DNA from: Sphingobacterium phlebotomi
Lineage (GTDB): Bacteria > Bacteroidota > Bacteroidia > Sphingobacteriales > Sphingobacteriaceae
NCBI RefSeq assembly: GCF_008180195.1
Contig: NZ_VTAV01000001.1
Coordinates: forward strand, 248,001-312,000
DNA length: 64,000 nt
Reading direction: 5' to 3'
The notes below the pieces were generated by a model. The model did not search any database. It was not told where the DNA came from and saw nothing but the letters and a program-made list of their open reading frames with translations. Below, piece after piece: positions 51,176-60,293 of the stretch. A program made the position numbers and the translations under genes. Each line of letters begins with the position of its first letter. Positions within the stretch are counted from its first letter, which is position 1.

Positions 51176-53206
51176 TTAAACCGCGTCTACACTATCGAGC
51201 TCAAACCAACATGTTGTCCCCTGATCAGGACTGCTTTCTATCAATAATTCACTGTTGTTAAGTTGGAGGTAGTGGATGCAGATTTGCAAACCTAAACCGG
51301 ATCCTTCTTCATTATTTGTGCCGTATCGTCGGGCGTAGATAGGTGTTGTAAATAAGTTGCTGATGGTTTGTTCGGACATACCTATGCCGGTATCGGATAT
51401 ATAGATTGCGACACGATGGTTGTTTACTGTCGATGCCGTATGAATATGGATACGGCCTCCTGTCTTCGAAAATTTTATACCATTATCAATCAGGTTCCGG
51501 ATTACGGTAGCGACAGCTTCCCTGTCAGCATACACTTCCGTATATATTGTGTGTTCTACCACTAATTGAATATTTTTGTCATCTGCTTTCTGTTGATATA
51601 GCTGGACTATAGGCTCTAGTACATCTTGTATTTGAAATCTCGTTTTATTTAACGGAATATAGGTGAGCTGAAGCCTTACCCAAAGGAGCAGGTCATCCAA
51701 TAACTGAATTAAGTTATTCACGTCCCGATACGATAAGGACATAAGGTGTTGGATATCTGCAGACGACAACTGTTTGCTTTCAAAAAGTGACAATACGTTT
51801 TTCAGGCTGGCTATCGGATGTCGTACATCATGTGCAACTAGCGAAATCAACTGTTCCTTAAAATGATTGGAAGCTTCTAGTTGGGCGTTTTGTTTTTCAA
51901 AAAAATCGTTTGTTTCTTTAAGAATATGATTTGTTCTGCGCCTTTGTCGGATATTGCTGACAAGTAGCAGGGCAATAGCTGTCAAGATAAATACGAGTGT
52001 AATGGTGCTATATAGCCACTGTTTTTGTCTTTTCAGTTGCATATCATGCAAAAGGGCCGTTTGCTCTTGATCTTTTTGGTATTTATATTTTTCTTCCGTA
52101 CGTACCAGCTCCTCTTTGTTTTGCTGGCTGTATAGACTGTCAGATGCCAAAGTTGCTTTTTTAAAGTAGTTTAGTGCCGTTCGATAATCACCGCGTTTTT
52201 CATACAAGTTGCTCAGCTGTTGGGCCGACGTCTGAATATAATAGAACTGTTGCTGCCGGGTTGCCAGTTCATAATTCTTTGCTGCATAGGTATAGGCGGC
52301 ATCCGTATCGCTGACCTTCATATAACAGGCTGCCAGATTATCCAAAAGACGAAGATACTCGGTCTGCTCTCCTGTCAATTCTAGCGTTTCTTTAGCTTTT
52401 AAGAAATAGGAGAGCGCTGTTTGCATATTTTCTTGTTCCATAAAGAAAGCACCGAGCGACTGAAGGGCGTTTCCGATCGCCTTTTTATTATCCTGTCTTT
52501 CGGCTAGAGCCAACGACTGCAAGTATAATATCTCCGCCTTTTTGAAGTCTTTTTTTTTAAGATAAAGATGTGCTATGTTTCCCAGTATGAAAGTAGAACG
52601 GGTAGTATCACCGTTCGATTCGTATAGTTGTCGGCTTTTTTCGTAAAACTCGATGGCCTCATCATGTTTAAGTTGATAATGGTATACCATACCGATGTTA
52701 TGATTTGCATGTGCTACCGTATTGATGAAATTATTTTTTTCGGCAATTTCCAAGGCAGTATATAAGTTTTCCAGCGCTTCGTCGTGCGCACCCAACGCGA
52801 GATAGGACATGGATAGATTGCTGCGTATCTGTGCACTGAAAGCCTCGTCATTCAATCCGTCAGCAAGTGCTATTGCATGTTTGTAAGATTGTACTGCCTC
52901 ACTGTAATTCCCCTTTTCATAATAACCGATACCTAGGTTGCGTAATGCGTGCATTTGCCCAACCATGTTATGTAACTGTATACTCATCTCTAAAGCTTGT
53001 GTCGCTAAGATGATAGTAGAATCCGGTTTTGAAGACCAAAACGCCAGTGCCTGTTTGTTCAATCGATTGATCGTGCTGGTGTCTTGTCCTGTTGCGGTTT
53101 CCGTCTGCTCAGCCTTAACTGTTGAGAGGCTTAATAAAAGAAACGATGCAAAGAATACTGTACAAAGATTAATCTTTTCCGTTTTCGAAAATAAAGATAA
53201 GCTCAT
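51176..53206 (-). CDS. TPR-containing transmembrane histidine kinase
   Basis: 676 residues. Signal peptide (~1-32), six or so TPR repeats over ~50-370 (ALRNLGIGYYEKGNYSEAVQ; LYLKKKDFKKAEILYLQSLA), a membrane helix near 395-415 (STITLVFILTAIALLLV), a coiled coil, HisKA with the phospho-acceptor His459 (HDVRHPIASLKNV; the second His of HDVRH replaces the usual Leu-type residues), and HATPase with IRNLIDNGIKFSKTGG and EGSGLGLQICI. Periplasmic TPRs imply protein sensing. Co-oriented with the mutL-rhomboid-EEP series with a 15-base gap, so it may share that transcript. Partner: the LuxR-type regulator at 50545. Confidence 0.9.
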   Translation of the reverse strand: MSLSLFSKTEKINLCTVFFASFLLLSLSTVKAEQTETATGQDTSTINRLNKQALAFWSSKPDSTIILATQALEMSIQLHNMVGQMHALRNLGIGYYEKGNYSEAVQSYKHAIALADGLNDEAFSAQIRSNLSMSYLALGAHDEALENLYTALEIAEKNNFINTVAHANHNIGMVYHYQLKHDEAIEFYEKSRQLYESNGDTTRSTFILGNIAHLYLKKKDFKKAEILYLQSLALAERQDNKKAIGNALQSLGAFFMEQENMQTALSYFLKAKETLELTGEQTEYLRLLDNLAACYMKVSDTDAAYTYAAKNYELATRQQQFYYIQTSAQQLSNLYEKRGDYRTALNYFKKATLASDSLYSQQNKEELVRTEEKYKYQKDQEQTALLHDMQLKRQKQWLYSTITLVFILTAIALLLVSNIRQRRRTNHILKETNDFFEKQNAQLEASNHFKEQLISLVAHDVRHPIASLKNVLSLFESKQLSSADIQHLMSLSYRDVNNLIQLLDDLLLWVRLQLTYIPLNKTRFQIQDVLEPIVQLYQQKADDKNIQLVVEHTIYTEVYADREAVATVIRNLIDNGIKFSKTGGRIHIHTASTVNNHRVAIYISDTGIGMSEQTISNLFTTPIYARRYGTNNEEGSGLGLQICIHYLQLNNSELLIESSPDQGTTCWFELDSVDAV

Positions 53207-53221
53207 AGGAATTCGGGGATT

Positions 53222-54331
53222 TTACAATCTAATATCTGCAAAAATGGGATAATGGTCAGAAAGTTTTTGCTTGATTACCTGATAATTTTCGACTTGAAAC
53301 TGTGGACTACAGAATATATAGTCAATTTGAAAGAGCGGAAACATCTCATAATGGGTAACACCCCATCCCTGGCCTTTTTCTTGAAAGGTGTTTTTCATTC
53401 CCTTTCCAATAAGATTTACACTATAGGACATCGGCGTGTCATTGAAATCGCCCATGACAATAATAGGATAATGTGTCGTATCTATATGGTCGCGGAGTGC
53501 CTCTGCTTGTTGGCTTCGACGTTCAAAAGCATACTTTAGTTTTCGGCCAACACGTTTGGTGGCGTGTTCTTCATTTGGCGTATTGGATGGGTTCTGAATA
53601 AACGCTTTGTCTTCTGTTTGTAGTCCAAAGGAACGTAAATGCACGTTATATATACGGATCGTGTCTTGACCCTTGACAATGTCTGCAAAAGTGATGCGAT
53701 TGATACCGTATTCATTTTTAGTAATTGTACCCGAATGGATAATGGGGTATCTGGAAAAAATAATCTGTCCATAACCCTCATGCTCACTTTTGGTTACCGG
53801 TTCAAAAAAATAATCTTGCAGTCCGCTCTCTGCCAGAATACGGTCGCTCATTTGTTTGGTGCCTTTGATCTTGGTAAAGAATTCCTGTATGCAGAGGATA
53901 TCGGGATTTGCACTTTTTATAAGAGGTACAACTTTATTCCGAACGGTTGTAGACGACATCTCATTTACTTCGGTGAAGAGATGGGCATTAAAACTCATCA
54001 CACGCATAGCTTGTTCCGTTTTAGTCACATCATCAGGCTTGGAACGAAAACCTATATGTTGGGTGAGCAAATTCCAACCGAAAAGAATAGGAATCAAGGT
54101 ATAAAGCGCATACACCGGACGACGTAGTAGCCAATATGAAGTGAAGCCGATATTGACCATTAAGATAAGAGGGTAGCCTAAGCTAAAGAAAGGGAGAAGC
54201 CAAACTGTTTTAGGATTGATGAAAGAAGCTGCATAACTCAATAGCAAAAAGAATACAGCAACCATATTGCATAAAAATATCGTTTTACTGAAATATCCTA
54301 ATTTTTTTTTGAAGAAACTCTTCCTTGCCAT
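53222..54331 (-). CDS. Endonuclease/exonuclease/phosphatase-fold membrane protein
   Basis: 369 residues. Three membrane segments fill the first ~95 residues (TIFLCNMVAVFFLLLSYAASF; LLPFFSLGYPLILMVNIGF; LYTLIPILFGWNLL). The catalytic domain from ~105 has MRVMSFNAHLF, PDILCIQEFFTK (metal-binding Glu), IYNVHLRSFG, IIVMGDFNDTP (Asp and Asn) and the final LSDHYPIFADIRL with the catalytic Asp-His pair. The fold covers nucleases, lipid phosphatases and sphingomyelinases; which one is unclear. Follows the two rhomboid genes by two bases, suggesting co-expression. Confidence 0.9.
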   Translation of the reverse strand: MARKSFFKKKLGYFSKTIFLCNMVAVFFLLLSYAASFINPKTVWLLPFFSLGYPLILMVNIGFTSYWLLRRPVYALYTLIPILFGWNLLTQHIGFRSKPDDVTKTEQAMRVMSFNAHLFTEVNEMSSTTVRNKVVPLIKSANPDILCIQEFFTKIKGTKQMSDRILAESGLQDYFFEPVTKSEHEGYGQIIFSRYPIIHSGTITKNEYGINRITFADIVKGQDTIRIYNVHLRSFGLQTEDKAFIQNPSNTPNEEHATKRVGRKLKYAFERRSQQAEALRDHIDTTHYPIIVMGDFNDTPMSYSVNLIGKGMKNTFQEKGQGWGVTHYEMFPLFQIDYIFCSPQFQVENYQVIKQKLSDHYPIFADIRL

Positions 54332-54333
54332 GA

Positions 54334-55218
54334 CTACTTATCATCCTTACTTGCTTTGAATAGCACTTCTTTCTCCCGTGAAGTTAAGCTTTCATAGCCG
54401 CCTATGGAAATTTTATCCAAAATTTCGTCAATTTCTTCCTGGTTAGGAAGGTCGGATGCATGTCGGAAACTGCTGTAAGTAGCTGAAGCGATCTTGCTTT
54501 GGTGCACGACTTTCATCTTCGACTTTTTTGTCGGTTTTCTTAATCTTAACACACTAAAATCTTTGCCCTGATTTAGTGATCGGATAAATAGGATTCCCCA
54601 AAATACCATCGCTAGAAAGCTGATACCTCCAGCCTTGTTCATAAGGCCGGTAAAAATCAGTTCTATACAAATATATACAAGAGCAACAATTTTTAAGGAA
54701 ATTGTGCCCAATAGGAGTAGTCGCAATTCGTAACGTGGTGCTAAAGTTGCAATCGAGGCTACCAATGCTCCTAAAGCAAATGTCGAGGTGGAGAAGGACA
54801 GTTGCACGCTGTTTTGTAACATCGGTATAAAACCAAGGCCTAGATAAATACACGCGCCCAGGAGGGAGGCACTGAAATAGAGAAACAAGAATTGTCTTCT
54901 GTTGAGAAAATTCAAGAAAATATTGCCCATCCAGTATAACCACAGACAATCGAACAGCAATTGAAACAATCCTGTGTACAAAAAGGGATAAGTAATGATA
55001 GACCAAGGTTGTTTCAGAAACTGGCTAAACGATAAGGGTAAGCTTAAATAGTCAATAGCATAATCGTACAGTGATACCTGAAGGAGATTGACCTCTTTCA
55101 GGAGATCAAAAAGATGGATAAGTACGAAGATGGCAACTTGTACCGATATGATAAAAGGAATAGGAGACTTACTTTGGTAAGTATCACGCCAAAAAGTTTT
55201 TAAGACACTCTCTTTCAT
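54334..55218 (-). CDS. Rhomboid-like protein lacking the catalytic dyad
   Basis: 294 residues, six predicted membrane segments, then a ~75-residue basic C-terminal tail with KPTKKSKMKVVHQ. Aligned with the active rhomboid next door, the TM2 residues His58/His63/Asn67 are Tyr81/Gln86/Asp90 here. The GASG motif becomes STST around Ser145 (flanking Gly lost), and the dyad His216 is replaced (FLAMVF; Met204). It is therefore predicted to be proteolytically inactive, a pseudo-rhomboid. Such proteins can chaperone or traffic membrane proteins. It lies between an active rhomboid and an EEP-fold gene, with short gaps (15 and 2 bases). Confidence 0.85.
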   Translation of the reverse strand: MKESVLKTFWRDTYQSKSPIPFIISVQVAIFVLIHLFDLLKEVNLLQVSLYDYAIDYLSLPLSFSQFLKQPWSIITYPFLYTGLFQLLFDCLWLYWMGNIFLNFLNRRQFLFLYFSASLLGACIYLGLGFIPMLQNSVQLSFSTSTFALGALVASIATLAPRYELRLLLLGTISLKIVALVYICIELIFTGLMNKAGGISFLAMVFWGILFIRSLNQGKDFSVLRLRKPTKKSKMKVVHQSKIASATYSSFRHASDLPNQEEIDEILDKISIGGYESLTSREKEVLFKASKDDK

Positions 55219-55233
55219 CCGTTACGCTATGCT

Positions 55234-55950
55234 TTAATACATACTTCCTCTTCTAATGCGCCATATTTTGAGCAGGATATAGGCAAATAATGCACCACCA
55301 ACATGCGCCAGATGGGCAATCGACCCGCCGGAATTTGTAAAACCTAAATATATCTCTATTAAAATTAATATCGGAATAAAAAATTTCGCTTTTATGGGAA
55401 TAGGGATAAACATGAGGTAAAGCGACATGTTTGGGAACAGGTAGCCAAAGGCTAGCAACAACCCGTATATGGCACCGGAGGCACCCACAAGAGGTGTCCC
55501 ATATATGGAAGCTAGTGTATTAAATTGATCTTGTGTGACATCCAATGGAGAGCTCACTCTATTGTTCAACATATCGAAATTTAAAAATTCCGCCGCTCTT
55601 ACAGTACCCGTGATATGATAAACTTCAGCGGCTTGTACACCGTATTGCAACACAAGTGCGCCAATACCACATATCAAATAAAAATTTATGAAGCGTTTAG
55701 AGCCAAGTACCTGCTCGATAATGGGGCCGAACATCACCAGTGCGAACATATTAAAGAAGATATGTCCAAAGCCTCCGTGCATAAACATGTAAGTAATCAC
55801 TTGCCATATGTGGAAGAATGGTGAATCTGGATAGAATACCCCAAAAAAACGAGGGGCTTGCATAAAAATGGCAGAGCCTATAAAACACACCACATTGATG
55901 ATGAGCAGGTTTTTGACTACAGGGGATAAATTCGAAAGAATGTTGTTCAT
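55234..55950 (-). CDS. Rhomboid family intramembrane serine protease
   Basis: 238 residues, six membrane segments. Catalytic Ser158 in VGASGAIYG, dyad His216 in AHLAHVGGALF, and the oxyanion-region residues His58, His63 and Asn67 in MHGGFGHIFFNM. A long loop between TM3 and TM4 (~105-145) is of unusual length. It cuts membrane-anchored proteins within the bilayer. Encoded 23 bases after mutL and before the degenerate rhomboid relative. Confidence 0.93.
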   Translation of the reverse strand: MNNILSNLSPVVKNLLIINVVCFIGSAIFMQAPRFFGVFYPDSPFFHIWQVITYMFMHGGFGHIFFNMFALVMFGPIIEQVLGSKRFINFYLICGIGALVLQYGVQAAEVYHITGTVRAAEFLNFDMLNNRVSSPLDVTQDQFNTLASIYGTPLVGASGAIYGLLLAFGYLFPNMSLYLMFIPIPIKAKFFIPILILIEIYLGFTNSGGSIAHLAHVGGALFAYILLKIWRIRRGSMY

Positions 55951-55973
55951 ATATTATATCGTAGGTCTAATAC

Positions 55974-57863
55974 TTAGTTTTTGTTAAATCGTTCCATCAG
56001 TTCTTGCAATGTAATCGTTACCACAATCGGCCTACCGTGTAACGATATACTCGGTGATCGGGTAGCAAAGAGTTTGTCTATTAATTCAGCCATCTCTTGG
56101 TTGTCCAATGCTGTTCCTGGTTTGATGGCCGCGTTTTTTGCGAGACTACGTGCTAAGTTTTCTCTTTTATTAAGTTGTAATTCGTCTTTATTGTTTTTAA
56201 AATCTTCCAAAAGCTGTTCCAAAATTTTCGTTTCGTTGATGCCTTGCCCTAAATCTGCAGGAATACCGTCAACAATAAAAGTTGTTTTCCCGGAAGGGCG
56301 AACTTGAAAGCCTAGTGTTTGGATTTCGGTGAGAATGTCTTCCATTAAGGCGCAATCTGCCGCACTTAGCTCCACCGTTTGTGGGAATAAGCTTTGTTGA
56401 CTGCTTCCTTGGTTATGTTCCAGTTGTTCCATATAGTGCTCAAATAAGATACGCTCATGTGCCGCCTGTTGATCTATCAGCATAAAACCCGAATGTATCT
56501 GCGATATGATAAAACGGTTGTGCAGCTGATAAAATTGCTTGACGCCATCCTGGGAGGTCCTCGATGAGGAAGCACCACCTGTTGTAGAAGGGCTTGAAAA
56601 TGTTTGCTCTTCCTCATGCAACGCTAATTGTTCTGCCGTCTCTCTTTGGGTGATTTGATACAAGGAGTCCCAATTCTGAGGAATACCTGCTTTTTTCTCC
56701 AGCCCGGCGGCATAATTGGAGGTACGGGAACTCGAGGAAGATGATTTCGTGTCTTCGAAAGGATTAAAGTTAGGATTAAAAGAAATCGTCGGTGCTTGAA
56801 TCTCTTCTAAGGGCTTATTGGTAATGAGGTTATTAAAACTTGTTTCTTGGTTGAAATCTAATGTTGGCGCGATATTATAGCGGCCTAAAGAGCGTTTAAC
56901 TGTCGACCGCAAAATAGCATACATCGCTTTGTCGTCCTCATACTTAATCTCTGTTTTTGTCGGGTGAACGTTGATGTCTATTTTGGAGGGATCTATCTCG
57001 ATAAACAAAACATACAACGGATAGGTATCTGCCGGAAGTATATCCTCGTAAGCATTCATCACCGCGTGATGGAGATAGGGGTCTTTGACAAAGCGTTTGT
57101 TGACAAAGAAAAACTGTTCTCCGCGCGTTTTCTTTGCAAATTCCGGCTTGCCGATAAATCCGTTGACCGTAATAATCGTAGTGTCTTCCTCTACGGGTAC
57201 AAGGCGTTGGTTATAATTGTTCCCGAAAAGATGTACGATCCGTTGTTTCAGGGTTTCAGCAGGCAAATGAAAAAGTTCATTTCCGTCACTATGCAGACTA
57301 AAAAATAGGTTAGGATGCGCTAATGCAATACGTTGAAATTCGTCAATGATATGACGCATTTCCACAGAATTGCTTTTCAGGAAATTACGGCGAGCAGGGA
57401 TGTTGTAAAAAAGGTTCTTTACCGAAATACTCGTGCCTCCAGGTAACGCTTCAGGTTGCTGACTGATTACTTTCGAGCCTTCGATTTCTATAATCGTACC
57501 CAGTTCATCTTCCACACGCTTAGTTTTAAGTTCTACCTGTGCAATGGCGGCAATAGAGGCTAAGGCTTCTCCACGAAAACCCATTGTTCGGATAGCAAAT
57601 AAATCTTCTGCTTGGCGTATTTTGGAAGTGGCATGTCTTTCAAAGCAAAGGCGAGCATCGGTGATGCTCATGCCGCACCCGTTATCAATAATTTGTATGA
57701 GGGATTTTCCAGCGTCCTTAACGATAAGTTTAATTTTATCCGCTCCCGCATCGATTGCATTTTCAATAAGCTCTTTGACAGCAGAAGCCGGGCGTTGCAC
57801 GACTTCTCCTGCAGCAATCTGATTGGCAACCGAATCCGGCAGTAACTGTATAATATCTGACAT
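55974..57863 (-). CDS. mutL: DNA mismatch repair protein MutL
   Basis: 629 residues. GHKL ATPase: ELIENAIDAGADKIK near 32-46, IDNGCGMSI near 57-65, MGFRGEALASIAAIAQ near 93-108 and GTSISVKNLFYNIPARRNFL near 143-162. A Ser/Thr-rich linker at ~355-435 joins the C-terminal domain. There, DQQAAHERILFE near 466 matches the MutL endonuclease motif DQHA(X)2E(X)4E with Gln in place of His, so nicking activity is plausible. The -7 box is just 7 bases from the start. First gene of the mutL-rhomboid-rhomboid-EEP series. Confidence 0.96.
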   Translation of the reverse strand: MSDIIQLLPDSVANQIAAGEVVQRPASAVKELIENAIDAGADKIKLIVKDAGKSLIQIIDNGCGMSITDARLCFERHATSKIRQAEDLFAIRTMGFRGEALASIAAIAQVELKTKRVEDELGTIIEIEGSKVISQQPEALPGGTSISVKNLFYNIPARRNFLKSNSVEMRHIIDEFQRIALAHPNLFFSLHSDGNELFHLPAETLKQRIVHLFGNNYNQRLVPVEEDTTIITVNGFIGKPEFAKKTRGEQFFFVNKRFVKDPYLHHAVMNAYEDILPADTYPLYVLFIEIDPSKIDINVHPTKTEIKYEDDKAMYAILRSTVKRSLGRYNIAPTLDFNQETSFNNLITNKPLEEIQAPTISFNPNFNPFEDTKSSSSSSRTSNYAAGLEKKAGIPQNWDSLYQITQRETAEQLALHEEEQTFSSPSTTGGASSSRTSQDGVKQFYQLHNRFIISQIHSGFMLIDQQAAHERILFEHYMEQLEHNQGSSQQSLFPQTVELSAADCALMEDILTEIQTLGFQVRPSGKTTFIVDGIPADLGQGINETKILEQLLEDFKNNKDELQLNKRENLARSLAKNAAIKPGTALDNQEMAELIDKLFATRSPSISLHGRPIVVTITLQELMERFNKN

Positions 57864-57870
57864 ACAAGAG

Positions 57871-57878
57871 CAAAGTTA
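57871..57878 (-). promoter_or_regulatory. -7 box 7 bases from the mutL start
   Basis: Minus strand TAACTTTG, full TAnnTTTG match. CTCTTGT is all that separates it from the ATG at 57863. Confidence 0.45.
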
Positions 57879-57987
57879 CTAATTTTTCGTGATTCACCCT
57901 TCGTGATTACGTCTTAGCTTTTCCTTCCAAAATAATGCTTGATTTCTATCAAAATTTTTAACATATTCGAAATAAATATACAGGTTT

Positions 57988-59538
57988 ATGAAACTTCACT
58001 CCGCAGTGTGTTGGCAGCGTATTTCTCTTCTGTTTTTAGGTGTGTTTTTTGTTTCGAGTGGTTTTGCACAACATTTGTATACCGTTGAAACGTTGCCTAG
58101 TCCGAAAGAAGCAGGACAAGATTTCTATGTCAGTAATCCAGATGATATATTGTCTTCTGCAACAGTAGACCAATTAAATCTATTTTCTACCGGGATTGAT
58201 AAAGTCTCGGGAGCGGAGTATGCTGTTGTCGTAGTCAATGATTTTGAAGGGTATGATGTATTCGAATTTGCACTGCAACTATTTAATACATGGGGGATAG
58301 GTAAGCAAGGACAAAATAACGGTCTGCTACTATTTATTGCCAAGGATCGGAGAGAATATCGCTTTATTTCCGGATATGGCATGGAAGCTATCTTTCCAGA
58401 TGTCTATCTACGTCGTATCGGCGAGAAATATCTTGTTCCTCATTTCAAGACAGGCGATTATGATGGAGGTGTATTGGAAGCCTCCTCCGCTATTCAGCAA
58501 GCATTGATGTCGTCGGATGTACAAGCGGAACTACATCGTATGCTGCCGGAAGCAACGCCCTTCTTTAGCAAGCGAAATCCCCATTTAGTCAATTCTGTTG
58601 TCGTCATACTGCTATATGTAGCGTTGTATTATTGGGTTGTGCGTGTAGGCCATAAATGGACAGATGAGACGGAGTGGGCCGCTTCATCAGCAAATACAAC
58701 TAAAAAACGACAAAAAAGAGGATGTGGTGGCTGGTTTGTTTATTTGGTATTTGGAGGTTTTGCGACGATATTCACCATGCTGTTTGTCATGATGATTTTT
58801 GCGTTCGTGCTAAATGATATGGAGCGTATGTTTCAACTTTCAACGTTACCATGGCTTTTCGCTGTGTGGGGAAGTTACACTGTAGCGGGTCGGATTTGGG
58901 AAACACGGGATGCGATAAAAAAAAGTTATAAAGACGAGGAGAACAAACTCAAAGCGTTGAGACGTTTTCAGCTACAAACATTTATTCCCTACTTGTTGAG
59001 CCCCCTGATGTTGTTTAGCTTTTTCAATTTTCGGCAGAAATGGAAAAACAGCCAAGTACGCTTTGTGCCACCAGATGATTCCGGCAACTGGGAGCGGATT
59101 AATCGGGATGTGGTAAAGTTAGGTGATATGAAAACCTATCTGAGTCAAGGACAATTGAAAGAAGAGAATTTAAGTTCCCGGTTTTATGAGGTATGGGTCA
59201 ACAAAAAAACAGGAGAGCGAAAAGTGTTGGGATGGGCAGGAAAGACAAAGCTGGCTGTTTGTCCGTCGTGTGGTTTTAGAACGTATGAAAAGGGGAAAAG
59301 GGGTAAAATATTGAAAGTTGCGACCTACAAAGAGAATGGGCTGCAACAAGTCTATGATCAGTGTCTACACTGTAAACAGAAAGAGGATAAGGGGACACGG
59401 GTCATTCCGAAGTTAGTGCGGAGTTCGGGTGGTGGCTCCAGCTCTGGCGGCGGGTTTAGCGGTGGCTCCTCCGGTGGAGGTGGTGGCAGTTTTGGCGGAG
59501 GGTCATCAGGAGGCGGTGGTGCTGGAGGGAGGTGGTGA
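57988..59538 (+). CDS. TPM domain membrane protein with zinc-ribbon and Gly/Ser tail
   Basis: 516 residues. Signal peptide (~1-27, ending GFAQ). TPM_phosphatase domain at ~45-180: YVSNPDDILSSATVDQLNLF, GLLLFIAKDRREYRFISGYG, YLVPHFKTGDYDGGVLEAS. Then membrane segments near 208-222, 253-275, 285-300 and 335-350. A cytoplasmic region holds CPSCGF and CLHCKQ near 428-470, a zinc-ribbon-like pair, and the last 45 residues are almost only Gly and Ser. TPM proteins are linked to envelope assembly or photosystem repair; the activity here is unknown. The tail ends in a Gly-rich stretch as in other TPM relatives. Confidence 0.85.
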   Translation: MKLHSAVCWQRISLLFLGVFFVSSGFAQHLYTVETLPSPKEAGQDFYVSNPDDILSSATVDQLNLFSTGIDKVSGAEYAVVVVNDFEGYDVFEFALQLFNTWGIGKQGQNNGLLLFIAKDRREYRFISGYGMEAIFPDVYLRRIGEKYLVPHFKTGDYDGGVLEASSAIQQALMSSDVQAELHRMLPEATPFFSKRNPHLVNSVVVILLYVALYYWVVRVGHKWTDETEWAASSANTTKKRQKRGCGGWFVYLVFGGFATIFTMLFVMMIFAFVLNDMERMFQLSTLPWLFAVWGSYTVAGRIWETRDAIKKSYKDEENKLKALRRFQLQTFIPYLLSPLMLFSFFNFRQKWKNSQVRFVPPDDSGNWERINRDVVKLGDMKTYLSQGQLKEENLSSRFYEVWVNKKTGERKVLGWAGKTKLAVCPSCGFRTYEKGKRGKILKVATYKENGLQQVYDQCLHCKQKEDKGTRVIPKLVRSSGGGSSSGGGFSGGSSGGGGGSFGGGSSGGGGAGGRW

Positions 59539-59576
59539 TTAGACTACTGTTTTAGTAGGGTTGTGTAGATAGTTCG

Positions 59577-59584
59577 TATATTTG
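59577..59584 (+). promoter_or_regulatory. -7 box before the ECF sigma factor
   Basis: TATATTTG, full TAnnTTTG match, 24 bases before the ATG at 59609. Confidence 0.4.
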
Positions 59585-59608
59585 TTTTTGGAAGCATGTA
59601 CATAACTG

Positions 59609-60202
59609 ATGACGGATTATAAGATTTATGACGATCAGGAGTTGGTCCGACTTATGCGGAGCGGGGACGAACGTGTATTGGTCGAGATATACGATCGGTA
59701 CTGGGAGAAAATGCTTGTCGTAGCCTTTAACCGTCTCGGAAACCTTCAAGAGGCAGAAGAATGCGTACAGGATGTGCTGTATAAATTATGGAAGCTCCGC
59801 GACAATCTTTCTTTGACGAAAAGTGAATTGGCAAACTACCTGGCACGGGCTGTACGAAACCATACCTTTAATGTGCTGGAGGAGCGACAGCGAAAGCGGA
59901 TGCGAATGTCTGCTTATAATCACGAGGAGATTACGGATACCCTGTCACCCGAAAGGCAACTTATTGTCCAAGAATTGCAACAACAGATCGATAAGGCCAT
60001 AAAAAACTTACCGCCGCAGTGTCAACTCGTATTTGTTCTAAACAAACATGAAGGACTTTCCGCTAAAGAAATAGCGAATAACCTCAACCTATCCGAGAAT
60101 ACGGTAAAATCACACCTCAAGAAAGCGAAGAAGGATCTCGGAAATAATACCGAATTACTGACTACCGTTATCTTTTTTCATATCTGCCTACAGCAATTTT
60201 AG
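59609..60202 (+). CDS. ECF-type RNA polymerase sigma-70 factor
   Basis: 197 residues. Region 2 holds QEAEECVQDVLYKLWKLRDN near 49-68 (promoter -10 recognition). Region 4 holds LVFVLNKHEGLSAKEIANNL near 139-158 and LSENTVKSHLKKAKKDL near 161-177. This is the Bacteroidota ECF group whose genes precede FecR-type anti-sigma factors. It directs RNA polymerase to the SusC-type receptor genes when a substrate is sensed. FecR follows after 91 bases. Confidence 0.93.
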   Translation: MTDYKIYDDQELVRLMRSGDERVLVEIYDRYWEKMLVVAFNRLGNLQEAEECVQDVLYKLWKLRDNLSLTKSELANYLARAVRNHTFNVLEERQRKRMRMSAYNHEEITDTLSPERQLIVQELQQQIDKAIKNLPPQCQLVFVLNKHEGLSAKEIANNLNLSENTVKSHLKKAKKDLGNNTELLTTVIFFHICLQQF

Positions 60203-60293
60203 TTTTTTAAAAAAAAAGATCCGGAGGGACTCACCCTGTTGGCTGGATTTACTGTCTATAATAATAGAACATACAATATGATCATTTTTATTC

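Noticed and set aside
59400..59538. Gly/Ser-coding tail of the TPM protein as a DNA repeat
   Set aside because: It is in-frame coding sequence with varied codons, a known property of TPM-family tails, not a DNA-level repeat.
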